In this document: piece by piece, positions 57,025 through 64,000 of the stretch
Layout: every line of letters begins with the position of its first letter
Numbering within the stretch: the stretch's first letter is position 1
Source of the DNA: Nitrobacteraceae bacterium AZCC 1564
GTDB taxonomy: Bacteria > Pseudomonadota > Alphaproteobacteria > Rhizobiales > Xanthobacteraceae
Direction of reading: 5' to 3'
DNA length: 64,000 nucleotides
Assembly (NCBI GenBank): GCA_036924835.1
Contig: JBAGRR010000001.1
Span: forward strand, 1 to 64,000
Position numbers and translations under genes: made by a program
Notes under the pieces: model-generated
The model's input: the letters and a program-made list of their open reading frames with translations, nothing else
Told to the model about the DNA's origin: nothing
Database searches by the model: none

Positions 57025-58350
57025 ATGCTCGACGACAAGGACCGCATTTTCCGCAACCTCTACGGCCTCGATGATTGGGGCCTCGAGGGCGCGCGCCGTC
57101 GGGGGGCCTGGGATGGCACCAAGGCGATTATCGACAAGGGGCGCGACTGGATCGTCAATGAAATGAAGGCGTCGGGCCTGCGTGGCCGCGGCGGGGCAGG
57201 CTTCCCGACCGGCATGAAGTGGTCGTTCATGCCGAAGGACAATTCGGACGGACGCCCGAGCTATCTCGTGGTCAATGCCGACGAGTCGGAGCCGGGCACC
57301 TGCAAGGACCGCGAGATTATGCGGCATGATCCGCATCTGCTCGTGGAAGGCTGCCTGATCGCCAGCGCCGCCATGGGCGCGCATGTCTGCTACATTTACG
57401 TTCGCGGCGAATTCATCCGGGAGCGCGAGCATCTTCAGGCCGCGGTCGATCAGGCCTACGAAGCAAAGCTGATCGGCAAGGATAACGTCCACGGCTATCC
57501 GTTTGATCTCTACATTCACCACGGCGCAGGCGCATACATCTGCGGCGAGGAAACGGCGCTGCTTGAAAGCCTGGAAGGCAAGAAGGGCCAGCCGCGGCTG
57601 AAGCCGCCGTTCCCGGCGAACGTCGGTCTGTATGGCTGCCCGACCACCGTGAACAACGTCGAGTCGATTGCGGTTGCGCCGGACATTCTGCGCCGCGGCG
57701 CGTCGTGGTTCGCCAGCATCGGCCGCGCCAACAACGTCGGCACCAAGCTTTACGGCATCTCCGGTCACGTCAACACGCCTTGCGTTGTTGAGGAAGCGAT
57801 GAGCATTCCGTTCAAGGAGCTCATCGAGAAGCACGGCGGTGGTATTCGCGGCGGCTGGGACAATCTTCTCGCGATCATTCCGGGTGGTGCCTCGTGCCCG
57901 CTGATCCCGGCGGCGGATTGCGAAGATCTGATCATGGATTTCGACGGCACGCGCGCGGTCAAATCGAGTTTTGGTACCGCCGGCGTCATCGTCATGGACA
58001 AGTCCACCGACGTCGTGCGCGCCATCGCGCGGATCAGCTACTTCTTCAAGCATGAGAGCTGCGGCCAGTGCACGCCGTGCCGCGAAGGCACCGGCTGGAT
58101 GTGGCGCGTTCTCAGCCGCATGGCCGAGGGCCGTGCGCATCGCCGGGAAATCGACATGCTGCTCGAAGTCACCAAGCAGGTGGAAGGCCACACGATCTGC
58201 GCGCTCGGTGACGCTGCGGCCTGGCCGGTTCAGGGCCTCGTCCGTGCTTTCCGGCCGGAAATCGAGCGGCGCATCGATGCGTTCTCACGCAATGCGGTTA
58301 AGGATGACATGGGCATTCTCGATCCCGCCCATATGGTCGCTGCGGAGTGA
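57025..58350 (+). CDS. nuoF: NADH-quinone oxidoreductase subunit F
   Basis: 441 aa. NADH- and FMN-binding subunit: [20 protein letters not shown] (FMN/NADH glycine loop), [40 protein letters not shown], and the N3 [4Fe-4S] ligands in [17 protein letters not shown] with a later Cys in [16 protein letters not shown]. Catalyses NADH oxidation at the tip of the peripheral arm. Confidence 0.96.
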   Translation: MLDDKDRIFRNLYGLDDWGLEGARRRGAWDGTKAIIDKGRDWIVNEMKASGLRGRGGAGFPTGMKWSFMPKDNSDGRPSYLVVNADESEPGTCKDREIMRHDPHLLVEGCLIASAAMGAHVCYIYVRGEFIREREHLQAAVDQAYEAKLIGKDNVHGYPFDLYIHHGAGAYICGEETALLESLEGKKGQPRLKPPFPANVGLYGCPTTVNNVESIAVAPDILRRGASWFASIGRANNVGTKLYGISGHVNTPCVVEEAMSIPFKELIEKHGGGIRGGWDNLLAIIPGGASCPLIPAADCEDLIMDFDGTRAVKSSFGTAGVIVMDKSTDVVRAIARISYFFKHESCGQCTPCREGTGWMWRVLSRMAEGRAHRREIDMLLEVTKQVEGHTICALGDAAAWPVQGLVRAFRPEIERRIDAFSRNAVKDDMGILDPAHMVAAE

Positions 58351-58355
58351 ATGCG

Positions 58356-60431
58356 ATGACCAAGATTTTGATCGACGGAAAAGAAATCGATGTTCCGGCG
58401 GAGTACACGCTACTTCAGGCGTGCGAGGCCGCTGGCGCTGAAATTCCGCGTTTTTGTTATCATGAGCGGCTATCCATCGCGGGCAACTGCCGTATGTGCC
58501 TGGTGGAAGTGGCCGGTTCGCCGAAGCCGGTCGCAAGCTGCGCTTGGGCCGTGCGGGACTGTCGTCCGGGACCCAACGGCGAATTGCCGGCGGTGAAGAC
58601 GCGCTCGCCGATGGTCAAGAAGGCGCGCGAAGGCGTGATGGAGTTCCTGCTCATCAACCACCCGCTGGATTGCCCGATCTGCGATCAGGGCGGCGAGTGC
58701 GATTTGCAGGACCAGGCGATGGGCTACGGTGTGGACACCAGCCGGTTCGCTGAAAACAAGCGCGCTGTCGAAGACAAGTATATCGGCGCGCTGGTCAAGA
58801 CCTCGATGACCCGCTGCATCCAGTGCACCCGCTGTGTGCGCTTCACCACGGAAATCTGTGGCGTGCCGGAGATGGGCCTAACGGGGCGCGGCGAGGACGT
58901 GGAGATCACCACGTATCTCGAGAGCGCGTTGACTTCCGAGCTGCAGGGCAACCTCGTCGATATCTGTCCGGTCGGTGCGCTGACATCGAAGCCGTATGCC
59001 TTTGCTGCGCGTCCTTGGGAGCTCGGCAAGACCCAGTCCATCGACGTGATGGATGCAGTCGGCTCGGCGATCCGCGTCGATACCCGTGGCCGCGAAGTGA
59101 TGCGCATCCTGCCGCGCGTCAACGAGGCGGTGAATGAGGAGTGGATTTCGGACAAGACGCGGCATGTGGTGGACGGTCTGCGCACGCAGCGTCTGGATCG
59201 GCCTTACATCCGAGAGAATGGCAAGCTGCACGCAGCGAGCTGGAGTGAAGCCTTTGCCGCCATCGTCGCGAAGGTGGCCTCGCTGAACGGCAAGCGGATC
59301 GGCGCGATTGCCGGTGATCTCGCCACCGTCGAGGATATGTTCGCTGTGAAGGAACTGCTGGCGAAGTTCGGTTCGACGAACCTTGCCACGCAAAACGGCG
59401 CTGCCTTCGATCCGAAGGCGGGCCGCGCCTCCTATATCTTCAACCCGACCATCGTCGGCATCGAGCAGGCTGATGCGCTGCTGATCGTGGGCTCCAACCC
59501 GCGCAAGGAAGCGACCATCCTGAACGCGCGTATCCGCAAGCGTTGGCGCAGCGGTCAGCTCAAGATCGCGGTGATCGGCGAGAAAGCCAATCTCACCTAC
59601 GATTACGACTATCTGGGCGCGGGCACCGACACGCTGAGCGATCTCGCGGCTGGAAAGCATTCGTTCGCCGACGTGCTGAAGAACGCCAAGCACCCGATCG
59701 TGCTGGTTGGGGCAGGAGCAACCTCGCGTCACGACGGCGCTGCCGTGCTGTCGCTGGCGGCCAAGCTTGCGTCCGATTTCGGTGTGACTAAGGATGGCTG
59801 GAACGGATTCGGTGTGCTTCACAGCGCAGCGTCGCAGGTTGGCGCGCTCGATGTCGGCTTCGTACCGGGCGAGGGCGGCTTGAACCTCGCCGAGATGACC
59901 ACATTCGGTACGCTGGACGTGCTATTCTCCCTGGGCGCGGATGAGATCAAGGTGCCGGACGGCACGTTCGTGGTCTATATCGGCACTCACGGCGACCGTG
60001 GCGCGCACCGCGCGGACGTGATACTGCCGGGCGCAGCCTACACCGAGAAGTCCGGCATTTACGTCAATACGGAAGGCCGGGTGCAGATGGCCAACCGCGC
60101 CGGATTCCCGCCGGGCGAGGCCCGCGAGGACTGGGCGGTCATCCGTGCATTGTCCGAGGCGCTTGGCAAGAAGCTGCCGTATGACTCGCTCGGCGCGCTG
60201 CGGCAGGCGATGTTCAAGACGGCGCCGCATCTGATGCGGATCGACCAGATCGCGGCGGGCGACGTTGCGGGCGTGAAGGCTCTTGCGGCGCGCGGCGGAA
60301 CGGTCGAGAAGGCTGCATTCAAGAGCCCGGTCGAGGACTTCTATCTGACCAACCCGATCGCACGGGCATCCGCCATCATGGCGGAATGTTCGCGACTGGC
60401 GTCCGGGCAAATTCTGACGGCGGCGGAGTGA
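58356..60431 (+). CDS. nuoG: NADH-quinone oxidoreductase subunit G
   Basis: 691 aa from ATG 58356 (a GTG 9 bases upstream overlaps the nuoF stop). N-terminal [2Fe-2S] ligands in [20 protein letters not shown], then [20 protein letters not shown] and [20 protein letters not shown] (N4, N5), and [15 protein letters not shown]. The C-terminal two-thirds is a molybdopterin-oxidoreductase-like domain without the cofactor, as usual. Confidence 0.95.
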   Translation: MTKILIDGKEIDVPAEYTLLQACEAAGAEIPRFCYHERLSIAGNCRMCLVEVAGSPKPVASCAWAVRDCRPGPNGELPAVKTRSPMVKKAREGVMEFLLINHPLDCPICDQGGECDLQDQAMGYGVDTSRFAENKRAVEDKYIGALVKTSMTRCIQCTRCVRFTTEICGVPEMGLTGRGEDVEITTYLESALTSELQGNLVDICPVGALTSKPYAFAARPWELGKTQSIDVMDAVGSAIRVDTRGREVMRILPRVNEAVNEEWISDKTRHVVDGLRTQRLDRPYIRENGKLHAASWSEAFAAIVAKVASLNGKRIGAIAGDLATVEDMFAVKELLAKFGSTNLATQNGAAFDPKAGRASYIFNPTIVGIEQADALLIVGSNPRKEATILNARIRKRWRSGQLKIAVIGEKANLTYDYDYLGAGTDTLSDLAAGKHSFADVLKNAKHPIVLVGAGATSRHDGAAVLSLAAKLASDFGVTKDGWNGFGVLHSAASQVGALDVGFVPGEGGLNLAEMTTFGTLDVLFSLGADEIKVPDGTFVVYIGTHGDRGAHRADVILPGAAYTEKSGIYVNTEGRVQMANRAGFPPGEAREDWAVIRALSEALGKKLPYDSLGALRQAMFKTAPHLMRIDQIAAGDVAGVKALAARGGTVEKAAFKSPVEDFYLTNPIARASAIMAECSRLASGQILTAAE

Positions 60432-60441
60432 GCGTGATCCG

Positions 60442-61512
60442 ATGACCGAATTCTTCGCAAGCACATTCTGGACGGGCTTCCTGTGGCCATTGATCATCAT
60501 GGTCGCACAAAGCCTGTTGCTGCTCGTCGTGCTGCTGATCGCAATTGCCTACATCCTGCTGGCCGATCGGAAAATCTGGGCGGCGGTACAGATCCGTCGT
60601 GGCCCTAACGTGGTCGGCCCATGGGGCCTGCTGCAATCCTTCGCGGACTTGCTGAAGTTCGTGCTCAAGGAGCCGATTATTCCGGCGAGTTCGAACAAGG
60701 GTGTGTTCCTGCTCGCGCCGCTGGTGAGCTGCGTGCTCGCACTCGCGGCTTGGGCGGTGATCCCGGTCAACGCCAACTGGGTGATCGCGGATATCAACGT
60801 CGGCATCCTCTACATCTTCGCGATCTCTTCGCTGTCGATCTACGGCATCATCATGGCCGGCTGGTCGTCGAACTCGAAGTACCCGTTCCTCGCGGCGCTC
60901 CGCTCGGCGGCGCAGATGGTCTCCTACGAAGTCTCCATCGGCTTTGTGATCATCACCGTCTTGCTCTGTGTCGGCTCGCTGAACCTGACGGCGATCGTCG
61001 AGGCGCAGCACGCGAGGGGACTGGCGAGCCTGATCGGCCTGCCGTGGCTGACGTTCCTGAACTGGTACTGGTTGCCGCTGCTGCCGATGTTCGTCGTCTT
61101 CTACGTCTCGGCACTGGCGGAAACGAACCGTCCGCCGTTCGATCTCGTCGAAGCGGAATCGGAACTCGTCGCGGGCTTCATGGTTGAGTACGGATCGACG
61201 CCGTACCTGCTGTTCATGCTCGGCGAATACGTCGCGATCTGCACGATGTGCGCACTGGGCGCGATCCTGTTCATGGGTGGCTGGCTGCCGCCGGTGGATC
61301 TGCCGCCATTCAACTGGGTTCCAGGCGTTATCTGGTTCACGCTGAAACTGTTCTTCATGTTCTTCCTGTTTGCGATGGCGAAGGCGATCGTGCCTCGCTA
61401 CCGCTATGACCAGCTCATGCGGCTGGGTTGGAAGGTTTTTCTCCCACTCTCGCTGGCGATGGTCGTGATTGTCGCTGGCGTACTGCAATTCGCGGGGCTT
61501 GCACCGAAATGA
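60442..61512 (+). CDS. nuoH: NADH-quinone oxidoreductase subunit H
   Basis: 356 aa with about 8 membrane helices. [27 protein letters not shown] near the N-terminus and [24 protein letters not shown] in the matrix loop are the quinone-channel signatures of ND1. Links membrane arm and peripheral arm. Confidence 0.96.
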   Translation: MTEFFASTFWTGFLWPLIIMVAQSLLLLVVLLIAIAYILLADRKIWAAVQIRRGPNVVGPWGLLQSFADLLKFVLKEPIIPASSNKGVFLLAPLVSCVLALAAWAVIPVNANWVIADINVGILYIFAISSLSIYGIIMAGWSSNSKYPFLAALRSAAQMVSYEVSIGFVIITVLLCVGSLNLTAIVEAQHARGLASLIGLPWLTFLNWYWLPLLPMFVVFYVSALAETNRPPFDLVEAESELVAGFMVEYGSTPYLLFMLGEYVAICTMCALGAILFMGGWLPPVDLPPFNWVPGVIWFTLKLFFMFFLFAMAKAIVPRYRYDQLMRLGWKVFLPLSLAMVVIVAGVLQFAGLAPK

Positions 61513-61519
61513 GGACGTC

Positions 61520-62008
61520 ATGGGAATAGCAAGCACAGCCAATTCGCTTCTGCTGAAAGAGTTCGTTTCGGCGTTCTTTCTCGCCATGCGCTACTTCTTC
61601 AAGCCGAAGCCAACGTTAAACTATCCATTCGAGAAGGGGCCGATCTCGCCGCGCTTCCGTGGAGAGCACGCGCTGCGCCGTTATCCGAACGGCGAAGAGC
61701 GCTGCATTGCCTGCAAATTGTGCGAGGCGATCTGTCCGGCGCAGGCCATCACCATCGAAGCGGGGCCGCGCCGCAATGACGGCACGCGCCGCACCGTCCG
61801 CTACGACATCGATATGGTGAAGTGCATCTATTGCGGGCTTTGCCAGGAGGCGTGTCCGGTGGATGCGATCGTCGAAGGCCCGAACTTCGAGTTCGCGACC
61901 GAGACGCGCGAGGAACTTTACTATGACAAAGCGAAGCTGCTCGCCAATGGCGACCGCTGGGAGCGCGAGATTGCGAAGAATATCGCACTCGATGCGCCAT
62001 ACCGGTGA
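61520..62008 (+). CDS. nuoI: NADH-quinone oxidoreductase subunit I
   Basis: 162 aa from ATG 61520 (start after a GAGG). Two [4Fe-4S] ferredoxin motifs: [16 protein letters not shown] and [16 protein letters not shown], the N6a and N6b clusters. An N-terminal amphipathic helix ([17 protein letters not shown]) contacts the membrane. Confidence 0.96.
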   Translation: MGIASTANSLLLKEFVSAFFLAMRYFFKPKPTLNYPFEKGPISPRFRGEHALRRYPNGEERCIACKLCEAICPAQAITIEAGPRRNDGTRRTVRYDIDMVKCIYCGLCQEACPVDAIVEGPNFEFATETREELYYDKAKLLANGDRWEREIAKNIALDAPYR

Positions 62009-62017
62009 GGTGAGGGC

Positions 62018-62656
62018 ATGATCGGTCCCGCACTTTTCTTCTATCTCTTCGCCTGCGTGTGCTTGGCATCGGCGGTCATGGTCGTGACCGCGCGCAATCC
62101 CGTGCACTCGGTGCTGTTCCTGATCCTCGCGTTCGTCAATGCGGCCGGGCTATTCATGCTGCTCGGGGCAGAATTCCTGGCGATGATCCTGGTGGTCGTC
62201 TACGTCGGCGCCGTCGCGGTGCTGTTCCTGTTCGTGATCATGATGCTCGACGTAGACTTTGCTGAGCTGCGGCAGGGCTTCATCGAATTCCTGCCTGTCG
62301 GTCTTTTGATCGGCGCGGTGTTCCTGGCGGAGCTGCTGTTGGTCGCGGGCGGCTGGGCGATCAACCCGGCCATTACCAAGGCGATCACGGCGCCCATTCC
62401 GGGGAATGTCAGCAACACCGAAGCGCTGGGCCTCGTGCTCTATACGAAGTACCTGCCTTACTTCCAACTGGCCGGTCTTGTCTTGTTGGTCGCGATGATC
62501 GGCGCCATCGTGCTGACCCTCCGCCACAAGCCGAATATCAAGCGCCAGAGCATTCCGGTGCAGAACGCACGGACCAAGCAGGCTGCGATGGATGTGCGCA
62601 AGGTACCGTCGGGGCAGGGCCTTCAGGACGCAGATGCCGGGGAGTGGGTGCGATGA
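62018..62656 (+). CDS. nuoJ: NADH-quinone oxidoreductase subunit J
   Basis: 212 aa with five membrane helices ([100 protein letters not shown]). ND6 subunit; the third helix contains the conserved pi-bulge region ([12 protein letters not shown]). Overlaps nuoK by 4 bases. Confidence 0.95.
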   Translation: MIGPALFFYLFACVCLASAVMVVTARNPVHSVLFLILAFVNAAGLFMLLGAEFLAMILVVVYVGAVAVLFLFVIMMLDVDFAELRQGFIEFLPVGLLIGAVFLAELLLVAGGWAINPAITKAITAPIPGNVSNTEALGLVLYTKYLPYFQLAGLVLLVAMIGAIVLTLRHKPNIKRQSIPVQNARTKQAAMDVRKVPSGQGLQDADAGEWVR

Positions 62657-62961
62657 CGATCGGTCTTGGTCACTATCTCGCGGTCGCCGCCATCCTGTTT
62701 ACGATCGGCATTCTCGGTATCTTTCTGAACCGCAAGAACGTCATCATCATTCTGATGTCGGTCGAGCTCATTCTGCTCGCCGTGAATATCAATCTCGTGG
62801 CGTTCTCGGCGTTTCTCAATGACATCGTCGGGCAGGTCTATGCGCTGATCGTGCTGACGGTTGCTGCCGCTGAGGCTGCGATCGGACTTGCTGTGCTTGT
62901 GGTGTTCTTCCGCAATCGTGGATCGATCGCGGTCGAGGACATCAATCTGATGAAGGGCTGA
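62653..62961 (+). CDS. nuoK: NADH-quinone oxidoreductase subunit K
   Basis: 102 aa from ATG 62653 (ATGA overlap with nuoJ; a GTG 9 bases upstream is less likely). Three helices: [40 protein letters not shown] (with the proton-channel Glu) and [20 protein letters not shown] (second Glu). ND4L subunit. Overlaps nuoL by one base. Confidence 0.95.
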   Translation: MTIGLGHYLAVAAILFTIGILGIFLNRKNVIIILMSVELILLAVNINLVAFSAFLNDIVGQVYALIVLTVAAAEAAIGLAVLVVFFRNRGSIAVEDINLMKG

Positions 62962-64000
62962 TGGGGACAATGATTCAGGCTATCGTTTTCCTGCCGCTCA
63001 TCGGCGCACTGATCGCAGGTGCGATCGCGCTTGTTGGCGCACATGGCCGCAACCCGAGCGGCGACGAGATGGATCATGCCCACGGGCATGACGTACACGC
63101 CCATGCCGCGCATGGCGATCACGGTCACGGCCATGATGACCATGGTCACGACGATCACGGTCCGGTCGAGCCGCCAGCCATGGGCTCGAGCGCCGCTGAA
63201 ATTGTGACCACGACGCTGCTGCTGATCTCGGCAGCACTGTCATGGATGACCTTCGTCGATGTCGGCTTCATGCACCATGATGCACGCATCCAGCTTTTCC
63301 AGTGGATCGGCTCGGGTGATCTGATCGTGAACTGGGCGCTGCGGGTCGATACCTTGACCGCCGTGATGCTGGTGGTGGTGACGACGGTGTCGTCGCTCGT
63401 GCACCTCTATTCGATCGGCTATATGCACGAAGACCCGAACCGTCCGCGGTTCATGGCCTATCTCTCGCTGTTCACCTTCGCGATGTTGATGCTGGTGACG
63501 GCGGACAATTTGGTGCAGCTGTTCTTCGGCTGGGAAGGCGTGGGCCTCGCGAGCTATCTGCTGATCGGGTTCTGGTTCCAGAAGCCTTCGGCCAACGCTG
63601 CGGCGATCAAGGCGTTCGTCGTCAACCGCGTCGGCGACTTCGGCTTTGCGCTCGGTATCTTTGCCATCTTCATGCTAGTGGGCTCGACCGACTTCGAGAC
63701 GATCTTCGGCAACGCGCCGGGGCTCGTCGGCAAGACCATCCATTTCTTCCATTGGGACGTAGATGCCCTGACGCTGACCTGCCTGCTGCTGTTCATGGGC
63801 GCGATGGGCAAGTCCGCGCAGTTCCTGCTGCACACCTGGTTGCCGGACGCGATGGAAGGTCCGACCCCGGTGTCGGCCCTCATTCACGCCGCGACGATGG
63901 TTACTGCCGGTGTATTCATGGTGGCGCGCCTCTCGCCGCTGTTTGAACTTGCGCCGAACGCGAAGGCCTTCGTGATGTTCATCGGTGCCACCACGGCCTT
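62961..64000 (+). CDS. nuoL: NADH-quinone oxidoreductase subunit L (partial)
   Basis: The first about 346 aa, cut by the window end. [20 protein letters not shown] is helix 1; a His/Asp/Gly-rich loop (about residues 36-73, [20 protein letters not shown]) follows, then [40 protein letters not shown] (Glu and Trp of the antiporter core), [20 protein letters not shown] (Lys) and [33 protein letters not shown]5-type proton pump. ATG 62961 overlaps the nuoK stop; ATG 62970 is the alternative. Confidence 0.95.
   Translation, partial: MGTMIQAIVFLPLIGALIAGAIALVGAHGRNPSGDEMDHAHGHDVHAHAAHGDHGHGHDDHGHDDHGPVEPPAMGSSAAEIVTTTLLLISAALSWMTFVDVGFMHHDARIQLFQWIGSGDLIVNWALRVDTLTAVMLVVVTTVSSLVHLYSIGYMHEDPNRPRFMAYLSLFTFAMLMLVTADNLVQLFFGWEGVGLASYLLIGFWFQKPSANAAAIKAFVVNRVGDFGFALGIFAIFMLVGSTDFETIFGNAPGLVGKTIHFFHWDVDALTLTCLLLFMGAMGKSAQFLLHTWLPDAMEGPTPVSALIHAATMVTAGVFMVARLSPLFELAPNAKAFVMFIGATTA

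Noticed and set aside
56917-58191. 424-codon open frame opposite nuoF
   Set aside because: Mirror of a highly conserved complex I gene; no start signal or domain.
60376-61587. 403-codon open frame opposite nuoH
   Set aside because: His/Gln/Arg-rich reverse reading of a membrane protein gene; no support.

Overview
The window holds one nearly complete, apparently intact siphovirus-type prophage (about 50.2 kb, positions 1-50,185) and, to its right, about 13.8 kb of host chromosome. The host looks like a GC-rich alphaproteobacterium of the Bradyrhizobium/Rhodopseudomonas/Afipia type. The evidence is a 14-gene-style complex I (nuo) operon with an embedded FkbM methyltransferase, an alphaproteobacterial-type HU gene, GAAC-N7-GAAC LexA-box usage, and phage genes of rhizobial character (GapR/DUF2312, DUF6378). 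The genus is an inference; no rRNA is present.

Attachment and left arm. The prophage sits in a tRNA-Asp(GUC) gene. The intact gene lies at the right junction, and a 49-bp copy of its 3' half lies at positions 1-49. Beside the left copy, a leftward operon starts at a promoter near 7.6 kb (PL). It reads through small unknown genes, an HNH protein, a DNA methyltransferase, a DUF3850 protein and a Gp37/Gp68 (DUF5131) protein, and ends with an excisionase-like gene and the tyrosine integrase. Most neighbours overlap by 1-4 bases.

Immunity region (7.5-9.1 kb). A LexA-like self-cleaving repressor (S24) and a co-transcribed lipoprotein lie between PL and PR. PL and PR share an identical 19-bp stretch that combines an operator with the -10 box. 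Five operators of the form ATTTGCG-N5-CGCAAAT can be recognised. The cro-like gene appears to be leaderless.

Early right arm (9.1-15.2 kb). This holds a CII-like regulator, a stand-alone DnaA domain IV protein, an MT-A70 methyltransferase, a GapR-like protein, a replication-initiator-like protein with a candidate origin inside its gene, and a NusG-like protein. A frameshifted DUF4145 gene on the opposite strand separates this from the late region.

Late genes (16-47 kb). A leader with five tandem hairpins precedes HIRAN and HNH genes, followed by terminase, a fused protease-capsid gene with an internal start, a glycosyltransferase, portal, head-tail joining genes, tail tube, tail chaperones with a -1 frameshift site, tape measure, tail tip/hub, three tandem paralogous appendage genes and a tail fibre. 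A reverse-strand cassette (O-acyltransferase plus a transglutaminase-like protein) is a likely surface-modifying moron. It is followed by the lysis genes.

Right end (47.2-50.0 kb). About ten small leftward genes of unknown function sit behind a perfect alphaproteobacterial LexA box. SOS therefore probably acts twice on this element, through repressor cleavage and through LexA derepression of this operon.

Host flank. tRNA-Asp, HU, a tartrate/D-malate dehydrogenase-type gene, then nuoABCD, an FkbM methyltransferase, nuoE, a 57-aa membrane ORF, and nuoFGHIJKL (nuoL is cut by the window end).
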